Origin: Marinobacter azerbaijanicus
GTDB lineage: Bacteria; Pseudomonadota; Gammaproteobacteria; Pseudomonadales; Oleiphilaceae
Assembly: GCF_030250645.1 (NCBI RefSeq)
Contig: NZ_JASSVS010000003.1
Location: forward strand, 434,001 to 498,000
Direction of reading: 5' to 3'
DNA: 64,000 nucleotides
Under the pieces are notes generated by a model, which did not search any database, was not told the DNA's origin, and saw nothing but the letters and a program-made list of their open reading frames with translations. This document shows positions 33,777 through 41,635 of this stretch, in pieces. A program made the position numbers and the translations under genes. Within the stretch, counting starts at the first letter, position 1. Each line of letters starts with the position of its first letter.

Positions 33777-35147
33777 ATGTCAGAGTATTGGGAGAAGACT
33801 AGCGTGGACAAGACAACTCTGTTGGCAGAACTGGAAACCGCCCGGCAACGAACCCGGGCACTGATCACCACGTTGCCGGAAGAGAAACTGGACGTGCCCT
33901 ATCACCCCGGCGTTAACCCGCCGTTGTGGGAGATGGGACACGCTGCTTTCTTCTATGAAGTGTTTGTGTTCAATCTGCTTGATGGCATCCCCAGTTACAA
34001 CCCGGCCATGGACGACCTCTGGGACTCATTCCATGTGGAGCACCGGGACCGTTGGTGCCGGGACCTGTTTCCCGGGCGCGACGAAACCCTGGCCTACTTT
34101 GACACCATCTACGACCGTGTGGCCGAGCGCATCCACAGCAAACCGCTTACGGATGAAGATCTGTACCTCTATCGCTACGCCATCTTCCACCAGAACATGC
34201 ACATCGAATCCCTTATCTGGTGCCGCCAAACCGTGGGTTATCCGCCAGCGCCGGATTACACAGGTGAACGGCGAGCCCCCGGTGAACCGATAGACGGTGA
34301 CGCCGTGATCCCGGCCGGGCGCTGGCTGATCGGTATGCCTGGTGAGTCCGAAGATTACGCCACCTCCGATTTTGCGTTCGACAACGAGAAGCCGCGGTTC
34401 GAAGTCGAACTGGACTCGTTCGCCATTTCCCGTGTCCCGGTGACCAACCGGGAGTTTATGGCGTTTGTGGACGATGGCGGTTACCGGCGCCCGGAACTCT
34501 GGTCCTTTGGGGGTCGTAAATGGTTACAGACTGAGAGGGACGTATCGCTGGTTCACGGCAACTCTGAACCTGTTCTGCATACTCCGAAGCACCCACTTTA
34601 CTGGCGCTGGCACGATAACCATTGGCAGGAACGGTTTTTCGATCAATGGCTGACACCGGATCCTGATGCCCCGGTCTGCCATGTCACCTATTGGGAAGCG
34701 GAAGCGTGGTGCAACTGGGCGGGTCGACGACTGCCGACTGAATACGAGTGGGAAGTGGCGGCCCTGGGCAACAGGGCGGGCGAGCCCTTCCAGCGTTTCC
34801 CGTGGGGCAACGACCCGGTGAACCCGGAAAATGCCGATATGGGTGGACGGGCAATGGCCCGAAACCCGGTCAGGGATTTTCCCGCCGGTGACAGCCCGTT
34901 TGGCTGCCGACAGATGATCGGCGGTGTGTGGGAGTGGACAAACAGCCAGTTTTTCCCCTATGACGGCTTCTGCATTGACGTGTACCCATTCATGTCGACG
35001 CTGCAGTTCGGTGATCACAAGGTCACTCGCGGTGGCAGCTGCGCCACGTCGCCAAACCTCATCCGTGGGACCTATCGCCAGGCGTACCTGGCCCAGAGAA
35101 ACGACGTCTATACCGGGTTCCGCACCTGCGCGCTCCCGCAAACCTGA
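33777..35147 (+). CDS. EgtB/SenA/OvoA-type histidine-thiol sulfoxide synthase
   Basis: Non-haem iron enzyme that joins a thiol or selenol donor to the imidazole ring of histidine or its derivative. An N-terminal DinB-like domain (about 20-155) supplies His55 (WEMGHAAFFYE), His138 and His142 (FHQNMHIES), with spacing equal to the three iron ligands of EgtB. A formylglycine-generating-enzyme-like domain follows (about 178-455, VPVTNREFMAFV, GRRLPTEYEWEVAA, TRGGSCATSP). The N-terminal wording resembles EgtB/SenA more than OvoA. The next gene is an OvoA-type methyltransferase 24 bp away, which points to an ovothiol-like product. A GTG at 33804 with GGGAG upstream is an alternative start. Confidence 0.85.
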   Translation: MSEYWEKTSVDKTTLLAELETARQRTRALITTLPEEKLDVPYHPGVNPPLWEMGHAAFFYEVFVFNLLDGIPSYNPAMDDLWDSFHVEHRDRWCRDLFPGRDETLAYFDTIYDRVAERIHSKPLTDEDLYLYRYAIFHQNMHIESLIWCRQTVGYPPAPDYTGERRAPGEPIDGDAVIPAGRWLIGMPGESEDYATSDFAFDNEKPRFEVELDSFAISRVPVTNREFMAFVDDGGYRRPELWSFGGRKWLQTERDVSLVHGNSEPVLHTPKHPLYWRWHDNHWQERFFDQWLTPDPDAPVCHVTYWEAEAWCNWAGRRLPTEYEWEVAALGNRAGEPFQRFPWGNDPVNPENADMGGRAMARNPVRDFPAGDSPFGCRQMIGGVWEWTNSQFFPYDGFCIDVYPFMSTLQFGDHKVTRGGSCATSPNLIRGTYRQAYLAQRNDVYTGFRTCALPQT

Positions 35148-35171
35148 CTGGATAACCGCTGAGGATCAGCC

Positions 35172-35915
35172 ATGAATGTGTACGAAACCGACGAACTGCT
35201 GAGCCAGTATCTGGGCTTCCATTTCGGGGACAGCTACTTCGGCGTGGGCAATTATCCGGCCCGTTGCGCAGGCATCTGCCAGGAACTGATGGCCGGCCGG
35301 GACAAACGCAAGGCTCTGGACCTGGGGTGTGCCGTCGGCCGCACGGCCTTCGAGCTCGGCAGGGTGTTCGAACAGGTAACAGGGGTGGATCTGTCCAAAA
35401 GTTTTGTGGATGCGGCACACAGCCTCCGGCAGGACGGAGAAATCGATTACTTTCGCCGGGATGAAGGTGAGCTGGGAACCCGGGTCACCGTAAGCCTCGA
35501 ACATCTTGGCCTGGCGAGAGCGGCCGAGCGGGTATCCTTTTCCACAGGTGACGCCTGTCAACTAGGGGAGCAACACCGGGATTACGACCTGATTTTTGCT
35601 GGCAATCTGATTGACCGCCTTCAGGATCCGGGCGCATTTCTGGGTGATATTCACAAGCGCCTGGCCGAGGGGGGCACATTGGTGATCAGCTCGCCCTATA
35701 CCCTGATGGAGGAGTTTACACCCAGGGCCAACTGGATTGGCGGGTTTGAGCGTAACGGCCAGCCGCGCACGGTTCTGGATGGCATGCGTGAGGTCCTGTC
35801 CAGTCACTTTGAAGAAGTCCAGCCACCCCAGGACGTGCCCTTTGTAATCCGGGAAACCCGTCGCAAGTTTCAGCATACAATTGCTGAGCTCAGTGCCTGG
35901 CGCCGGGTACGCTGA
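35172..35915 (+). CDS. OvoA C-terminal-type 4-mercaptohistidine N-methyltransferase
   Basis: SAM-dependent methyltransferase of 247 residues matching the separate C-terminal domain of OvoA, which N-methylates 5-thiohistidine to ovothiol A. The opening VYETDELLSQYLGFHFGD and the closing PFVIRETRRKFQHTIAELS are the family marks. The SAM loop ALDLGCAVGRTAFELG lies near 49-64, and FAGNLIDRLQDP near 142-153. In fused OvoA this follows the sulfoxide synthase in one chain; here it is a separate gene 24 bp downstream with GAGGA before its ATG. Assignment rests on recalled family sequence, not a search. Confidence 0.8.
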   Translation: MNVYETDELLSQYLGFHFGDSYFGVGNYPARCAGICQELMAGRDKRKALDLGCAVGRTAFELGRVFEQVTGVDLSKSFVDAAHSLRQDGEIDYFRRDEGELGTRVTVSLEHLGLARAAERVSFSTGDACQLGEQHRDYDLIFAGNLIDRLQDPGAFLGDIHKRLAEGGTLVISSPYTLMEEFTPRANWIGGFERNGQPRTVLDGMREVLSSHFEEVQPPQDVPFVIRETRRKFQHTIAELSAWRRVR

Positions 35916-35944
35916 CATTCGCTAGTAAGAAGGCGGAATACCGG

Positions 35945-36586
35945 TCAGTCTCTGCGGGTAAAGAAGGCTGTCTGGGTGGGGTGGCCAACATCGGGGACAA
36001 ATTCTCCGATGCCGCCAAAACGCACATCGTAGCCGTTTCGGTCAGCCACACCCCGGGCCCAGCGCTGGAACTTGATTCGATCCCACTCGAACTTGTGGTC
36101 CTCCTCGCGGAACTCTCCGGGTGCAAGGTCGAACAGCGGATTGTATTCCCGGTTGGGTGTGGTCATAAACAGGCTGCCTGGCCGGTACTCACCGAACACG
36201 GTCCGTTCAACCCGGGAAAGCTGCTCTGGATGAACATGCTCAATGGTTTCCACCATGGCGGCAGCCTCATAGCCCACGAGGTCCGGATTGCTTTCGGCAT
36301 AGGACCCCCGAATCAGGCGGATTCTGTCGGGCGTTTCGTTCAGATAGTTTGCCAGGACGGACCGGGCCTGGCGCAGGGAAACGCCAGAGTCTTCCAGCCC
36401 GGTAACACGCTCGAACTGGCCATCTGCCAACAGCCGGTAAAGCAGGGAGCCTGACCCACACCCCAGGTCGAGCACGCGCCTGGCTCCGGTCGCCTTTATG
36501 GTGCGGAACACAAAATCCAGACGCTCCTCATGCAGGGAGGTCATCTGGGTCATGGTGTTTTCTTCAGAACCCCTAGGCTCGTACAT
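35945..36586 (-). CDS. Hen1-like SAM methyltransferase, stand-alone
   Basis: SAM-dependent methyltransferase of 213 residues resembling the C-terminal domain of bacterial Hen1, which 2'-O-methylates the 3' end of repaired RNA. The SAM loop VLDLGCGSGSLLYRLL is at 38-53. The metal-binding set of Hen1 seems complete: Glu113, Glu116 and His117 in ETIEH, and His164 in EEDHKFEW; TTPNREYNPLF follows the fold. The N-terminal domain of bacterial Hen1 and its Pnkp partner are missing. The ATG overlaps the antiporter stop (TGATG), so it is coupled to that gene. An ATG at 36553 is an alternative start. Confidence 0.78.
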   Translation of the reverse strand: MYEPRGSEENTMTQMTSLHEERLDFVFRTIKATGARRVLDLGCGSGSLLYRLLADGQFERVTGLEDSGVSLRQARSVLANYLNETPDRIRLIRGSYAESNPDLVGYEAAAMVETIEHVHPEQLSRVERTVFGEYRPGSLFMTTPNREYNPLFDLAPGEFREEDHKFEWDRIKFQRWARGVADRNGYDVRFGGIGEFVPDVGHPTQTAFFTRRD

Positions 36587-38148
36587 CAGGACATCACTGG
36601 CTTGATTGATCTGGTACGGTGTAACACCTGGCTCGCCAGCGCAACACCGGTTTCGCTCATGGTCAGGTAAGCCTCATCCGCGCCAGCTTCCCGAATCTGC
36701 TTGGCTTCATCGGCGTACAGAGTATGGGCCACAATAAAGCCAGTGAAGCCCTTTTTTCGGAGATTTCTGGCGGCAATCAGCTTGCCCTCGATATCACCCA
36801 TGGCCAGTATGACGGATTCAACAGCTGGCATATACAGACCTTGCCAGAAGGATGTGTCTTCCCCATCCGCAAACACCACATTCCGCCCCTCCCTTTCATG
36901 AGTGCGCGCCTTTGCCGGGTCCGAGTCCAGGCCGATAATCAGGGGCTCATCTTTTATCAGTTGATCATAGGCAGCCGTGCCGGTTCGTCCCATGCCCATA
37001 ATCATGATCTTGGTACTGCCCAGCGATATTGGCTGCTCATCCGGGTGACGGCGCTGGCTTTCAAACCGTGTGAGGCGGGATCCAACGCGCTCATAGATGG
37101 TATGTGAAAGCCGGTTAAGAGGGGCAGAAACCACAAAGGACGCTGCCACAGTAATAGCCAGTGGAACCAGCCACTGCGGCAATGCAACGCTGGCCACAAT
37201 AAGCCCGAACTCACTGTAATTGGTAAGCGACAGCGCACTCAGGAAGCTGCTGCGGGCCCGTAAACGGAAGGCCAGCAGCACAAAGAAGAACAGGGCCCCC
37301 TTGAGAGACATAACCAGGATAGCAACGGCTGCAAAGATGAGCGCTCCTTGGTCCGGCAACCCGCCTATGCCGATCTGCAGGAAGAAGCCCACCAGGAACA
37401 TTTCTTTTACGCTCCAGAGAGACTTTGCCAGCTCCTGGGAGCGGGGATGGTTGGCCAGCATGGCGCCAAATATAAGAGCCCCAAGTTCCGAGCTGAGCCC
37501 GACGGCTTCAAATCCCAGACCGCCGAGTACCAGCGCCAGGAGAAGCCCCAGAAGCACCAGAAGCTCATCGTGACCACTGGCATCAAGAAGTCTGAATAGC
37601 AGAGGTCTCAGCAACGGCAGGCCGAAAACGATCAGCGCCCACTGTGAGGGAGTCTGGCCAGCCGCAATGCTCATCACGACCAGCGCAATGAGATCCTGCA
37701 TGATCAGGATGCCAATGGCGACACGGCCGTGAAACGCTCTCAGTTCCCGCTTGGTTTCCAGTACCTTGGCCGCCAGTACGGTGCTGGAGAATGAAAGGGC
37801 AATCGCGAGAAGAAACGCGGTCTGCCAATCCAGCTCCATCAGCATATGGAGCCCGGGCGTGAAGACCGCACAGGTGATACCGAAATGCAGCAGGCTCCCA
37901 CCAATGACTTCCGGGCTGACAATGGAGCGGAGCTTCAGTTTCAGGCCCACGGTAAAAAGAAGCAGCAGAACGCCCAGATGGGCGATGTGGGCAAGGACAT
38001 CGGTCGCTTCAATGGCAATGTTGGTGGCGGCCGCGATACCACTTAGAACGAATCCGGCGGCAAGGTAGCCCACTAGGGGAGGCAGGCCGACAGCCTTCAT
38101 CAGCAGGCCCAGGACAAAGGCAAAAGAAATCCAGATGGCTTCAGGCAT
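36586..38148 (-). CDS. KefB/CPA2-family monovalent cation:proton antiporter
   Basis: Inner-membrane CPA2 antiporter of 520 residues: about twelve helices to residue 360, then a cytoplasmic RCK/TrkA-N domain (about 375-515) opening KIMIMGMGRTGTAAYDQL. Motifs in the membrane part include LGVLLLLFTVGLKL, ALSFSSTVLAAKVLETK (near 118) and ELGALIFGAMLANHP. It resembles KefB/YbaL rather than glutathione-gated KefC in detail. It is the first gene of a two-gene operon with the Hen1-like methyltransferase. Substrate is probably K+ or Na+ against H+. Confidence 0.87.
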   Translation of the reverse strand: MPEAIWISFAFVLGLLMKAVGLPPLVGYLAAGFVLSGIAAATNIAIEATDVLAHIAHLGVLLLLFTVGLKLKLRSIVSPEVIGGSLLHFGITCAVFTPGLHMLMELDWQTAFLLAIALSFSSTVLAAKVLETKRELRAFHGRVAIGILIMQDLIALVVMSIAAGQTPSQWALIVFGLPLLRPLLFRLLDASGHDELLVLLGLLLALVLGGLGFEAVGLSSELGALIFGAMLANHPRSQELAKSLWSVKEMFLVGFFLQIGIGGLPDQGALIFAAVAILVMSLKGALFFFVLLAFRLRARSSFLSALSLTNYSEFGLIVASVALPQWLVPLAITVAASFVVSAPLNRLSHTIYERVGSRLTRFESQRRHPDEQPISLGSTKIMIMGMGRTGTAAYDQLIKDEPLIIGLDSDPAKARTHEREGRNVVFADGEDTSFWQGLYMPAVESVILAMGDIEGKLIAARNLRKKGFTGFIVAHTLYADEAKQIREAGADEAYLTMSETGVALASQVLHRTRSIKPVMS

Positions 38149-38186
38149 GGTTTACTTCACGGTTTGGAAACAAGGCTACGGCAAGG

Positions 38187-39122
38187 CTACCTCGTTTCTG
38201 CCAGAAACTCACGAAACAACTCTGCGGATTCCTCTGGCACTTCTACCATCGGAGCATGGCCCACCCCGTCCAGCAGAACCTTGCGGGCCCTGGGAATCTG
38301 CTCAACGAACACGTCGGCATTACGGTAATTGATAACCCGGTCTTCCTTGCCCCAGACAACCAGTACTGGCGCTTTGATACGGGTAATAGTCTCGCGGAAA
38401 TCCGGTTCGTACCCGGAGTCCCGGATAGCTGCAAAGATCACCTCGTTGACTTCCCGGTTGGCGATGGCCTTTTCTTCCATCACGTCATAGATGGGCCAGG
38501 GTACAAAAGGTTTTTTCTCCAGGGCAAAGTCAATCAGGCGCTTGAAATCCCCCTCCTTAGAGGGAATCAGGGGGTTATCGCCACCCATTACCAGCTCCAC
38601 CAGTTCGCTGTCGTATTCAAAGATGCCGGCGGGGTCGAACAGCACGGCGGAACGAACCTGTTCCGGGTAGGTGGCCGCGTAAAGTGCGGTAATCGCGCCG
38701 CCCATGGAATTTCCCATCATGTGGGCTTCATCAATATCAAGGGTTGCAAGGATTTTCGATACGTGTCCCACCTGGTCCTCAAACCGGTACCCCAGATCCA
38801 GCGTCTTGCTGCTGTCGCCGTGGCCAGGGAGGTCAATGGCGTAGACGTTGAACTCGTCGGTCAGTTCCCGCGCCAGTCGGGTCCAGTTATCCTTGTTGGC
38901 CCCGAACCCGTGGATGAGCACGATGGTTTCACCGTCCACGGGATTGATGTTGCTCAGGTACGCAATGGTCATGTTATCTACCTGAACAGTAGACGCCTCA
39001 AGTCCGGCGCCGGAGCGCTCCCAGTCTATCGCGTTATCGTAGAGGGTATGACGGGAGCAGGCACTGACAAGCAGTGTGCTGACTAGCAATGCGATGATGG
39101 GAAAGATGGGGCTGGCTTTCAT
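38187..39122 (-). CDS. Alpha/beta-hydrolase lipoprotein
   Basis: Exported hydrolase anchored by a lipobox (LLVSAC, Cys near 22). The alpha/beta core has the oxyanion HG motif VLIHGFGANKDNWTRL (near 68-83), the nucleophile elbow GNSMGGAITAL (Ser near 138), an acid in VVWGKEDRVINY and the final His in GVGHAPMVEVP. At 311 residues it is like envelope esterases/lipases of Pseudomonas. Substrate unknown. It lies 143 bp from the TonB receptor, with that gene's terminator between them, so it is a separate transcription unit. Confidence 0.86.
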   Translation of the reverse strand: MKASPIFPIIALLVSTLLVSACSRHTLYDNAIDWERSGAGLEASTVQVDNMTIAYLSNINPVDGETIVLIHGFGANKDNWTRLARELTDEFNVYAIDLPGHGDSSKTLDLGYRFEDQVGHVSKILATLDIDEAHMMGNSMGGAITALYAATYPEQVRSAVLFDPAGIFEYDSELVELVMGGDNPLIPSKEGDFKRLIDFALEKKPFVPWPIYDVMEEKAIANREVNEVIFAAIRDSGYEPDFRETITRIKAPVLVVWGKEDRVINYRNADVFVEQIPRARKVLLDGVGHAPMVEVPEESAELFREFLAETR

Positions 39123-39185
39123 TCAGGTCATGCTCCTTGCGGAAGGGTTTCAAACGTCCGTTTACGGAAGCGCTTACACTACCCC

Positions 39186-39213
39186 AAAAAAAGACCCGGT
39201 CAAGAACCGGGTC
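39186..39213 (-). terminator. Rho-independent terminator of the TonB receptor gene
   Basis: Read on the minus strand, GACCCGGT and ACCGGGTC pair over a 5-nt loop, and seven T follow. It is 53 bp beyond the receptor stop. Confidence 0.88.
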
Positions 39214-39265
39214 GAAGGAATGCCGAGTTAACCTGTCCGACGACGGGAGTTGTCCCTTTCAGACA

Positions 39266-41455
39266 TCAGAAGTCGACGCTGATACCCACGTAAGCCGTGC
39301 GGGGCAGGTTGGGGCGGGCGCCATGGGGGCTGCGGGAAACGATTTCCTGGTCATCAAGAACGTTGTCCACCTTGGCATAAACACGGGTAGACGGATTCAG
39401 GGCGTAGCTGCCGGACAGGTCCACCACTGTGTAGTCGTCGGTTTTGCGGAAGGTGTTGTCAGTGCCGGAGCGGTCGCAGGTATTATCGGTGCAGGTTTCA
39501 TCAACATACGAGACATTCACATAGGCATCCCAGAGTTCACCGTCCCGCAGGCCTGCACGCACAGCTGCAACATTTTCTGGCAGGTCAGCCAGGTTGTCTC
39601 CCTTCAGAACGCTGCCATCATCGCTGTCTTTGGTAACTTCGGCGTCGGTGTAGGTCCAGGTGGCCTGTACTGGAGCAGTCAGGCCGTTGGACAGTGTGAA
39701 CTCATAGGAGGCCAGCAGTTCAAGGCCCTGGATCTCCGATTCGCCTTCACTGACTGTTCCGGAGTCGATGGAACCGGTGCCCACGCTGCAGGGGTTGGCG
39801 ATGGAGCAGTTTCTTACGGTGTTCTCGTAGTCGCTGTAGAATGCGATGGCTTCGGCACGCAGCGCGCCGTCGTTATACCGGGCCCCGGCCTCGAAGTTGG
39901 TGCTCAGTTCCGGCTCCACATTGGTGCCGCCTGAGCCGGCAGGAGCCATGCCGCGGTGTACGCCACCGATCAGTGTAACCGTCGGGGTCAGGCGATAGGT
40001 TGCGCCGAGGCCGGGCAGAACTTCGCTTGTGTCGTTGCTGGCGGTTTCGGTTTCACTGGCGGAAGTTCGTTCTGGTGTGCTCCATCGAGTCTGGGAAGTT
40101 TCGATATCCTCGTAGCGCAGCAGTGCGGTGATGGTAAGATCCGGGTTAATGGCGATCCTGTCTGCCACGAACAGGTTAAGGGCTTCGGCCTCGTCAATAC
40201 GGTTGTCACCGCCGGTGGGCGCAATCTGCTCGATGAACTCAAAGGCCGGGCGGCCATTGTTGATGACCTGTTCATAGCGATCCTTGGGCTGGAAGCGGTC
40301 CGCTTCGTCCTCGTGCACCCGGGCGCCAACGGTAATGTTGTGGCGCACGCCCGCCAGTGTAAGGCCATAGTCGACTTTCACTTCGATACCCTGGGACAGG
40401 TATTCCCGTGCACCATTGGTCAGCGTGAAGGGACCAACCGGTTCGGTACCCTGAAGCTGGTTGTAGGCGGTCTGGTCGCCGTTGTTGGCCGCTTCGATCA
40501 GGCTGTTGAAGTTGCCCTTGAACCAGTTGCGCTTGAACTCGTTGCGGTAGAGCGTGGTGGTCAGTGACAGGTCTTCAGTCAGTTCCACCAGATGCCTGGC
40601 AGAGTAGCCCTTGTGGCGGTTGTCCATGTTATCGAGCCGTGACAGGAAATAACGCTTGTTCGGGTCACGTCTGAAGTCGTCGTCGGTCAGACCAAGGTAG
40701 GTTTCGTTGCTCAATTCCTCGCTGTACTGGAACTTCAGGTCAAGCTGATGATAAACGTCAGCGGAAGCATCGGAGTTGAAGCGTGCCTTGGCGACGTAAT
40801 CCTCTTTTTCGAAACCGGTATCACGGCTGGATTGCTGCAATTCCTTGAAGCCGTTGGTTTCTTCCTGGAAGGTTTCAATGAGAAAAGCGGCATTATCAGT
40901 ACTGTTGCCGAACCAGCTGTGAATGCGCTTGCCTGCGTTCTCCGAGACCTCTGCCGTTACATGGCCGGCTTCAGACGCAGGGATCGGTGTCGACCGCAGG
41001 TTTATCGCCCCGCCCACTGTGTACGGGCCGTAACGCAACAGGTCCGGCCCCTTCAGAACCTCTATGCCGTTCATTCTGCCGAACGTTGGTGAGTAGTACG
41101 CTGCCGGCGCGGAATAGGGCGCCGGCGCAATCATCACGCTGTCCTCCATCAGGGTAATCTTGGACGAGCGACCGGAACCGGAACCGCGAATACCAATGTT
41201 CGGGCGCAGACCGTAGCCATCTTCCTCTCTGAGATAAACGCCTGGAACCTCACGTACGGCCTTGTGAATATCCGTGTACTTCATGGTTTCCAGATCGTCG
41301 CTGGAAACCACGTGAGCGGAACCCGGCAGGGCGGATGCGGAGGCATCATCGCCGATGATGACGAGTTCGTTCAGGGTCTGTTCCTGGGCCATGGTAGGTG
41401 CCGAGGCGGAAAGGACCGCCAGGGCAAGCAGGTTTCGGGAAAATGGTGTCGGCAT
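39266..41455 (-). CDS. TonB-dependent outer-membrane receptor, FecA-like
   Basis: Outer-membrane gated barrel that takes up a ferric chelate with energy from TonB. Signal peptide at 1-23 (ending TMA-QE); a TonB box-like NELVIIGD at about 28-35; plug domain to about 190 with the GIRGSGSGRSSKITLMEDSV region; 22-stranded barrel ending GISVDF with the usual C-terminal Phe. The plug resembles FecA, but the N-terminal signalling domain of FecA is lacking, so it does not use a sigma/anti-sigma switch. A Fur box lies in its promoter. The ligand may be a citrate-like siderophore; this is inference. Confidence 0.88.
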   Translation of the reverse strand: MPTPFSRNLLALAVLSASAPTMAQEQTLNELVIIGDDASASALPGSAHVVSSDDLETMKYTDIHKAVREVPGVYLREEDGYGLRPNIGIRGSGSGRSSKITLMEDSVMIAPAPYSAPAAYYSPTFGRMNGIEVLKGPDLLRYGPYTVGGAINLRSTPIPASEAGHVTAEVSENAGKRIHSWFGNSTDNAAFLIETFQEETNGFKELQQSSRDTGFEKEDYVAKARFNSDASADVYHQLDLKFQYSEELSNETYLGLTDDDFRRDPNKRYFLSRLDNMDNRHKGYSARHLVELTEDLSLTTTLYRNEFKRNWFKGNFNSLIEAANNGDQTAYNQLQGTEPVGPFTLTNGAREYLSQGIEVKVDYGLTLAGVRHNITVGARVHEDEADRFQPKDRYEQVINNGRPAFEFIEQIAPTGGDNRIDEAEALNLFVADRIAINPDLTITALLRYEDIETSQTRWSTPERTSASETETASNDTSEVLPGLGATYRLTPTVTLIGGVHRGMAPAGSGGTNVEPELSTNFEAGARYNDGALRAEAIAFYSDYENTVRNCSIANPCSVGTGSIDSGTVSEGESEIQGLELLASYEFTLSNGLTAPVQATWTYTDAEVTKDSDDGSVLKGDNLADLPENVAAVRAGLRDGELWDAYVNVSYVDETCTDNTCDRSGTDNTFRKTDDYTVVDLSGSYALNPSTRVYAKVDNVLDDQEIVSRSPHGARPNLPRTAYVGISVDF

Positions 41456-41502
41456 ATTGCTCTCCTGTTACAGCGTGTGTAGATGAGGAGGGCAACTATA
41501 CA

Positions 41503-41545
41503 AACGATAATCATTAACAACAAGCAAAAATTATCATTTATATTC
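41503..41545. promoter_or_regulatory. Fur-box region of the TonB receptor promoter
   Basis: AACGATAATCATTAACAAC at 41503-41521 fits the GATAAT-based Fur consensus in the inverted centre GATAATCATTA. A second ATTATCATTTAT-like element lies at about 41530-41541. They are 48 to 90 bp upstream of the receptor start, and also about 90-130 bp upstream of the divergent kinase gene. Confidence 0.72.
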
Positions 41546-41635
41546 AGATATTGAAGGCGGTATGAGTGTTTGTGAAATCCATCAAAGCATCTATTCTGGT
41601 TACCGTTTGCCGATAACAATCATCATGAGGTTGTC

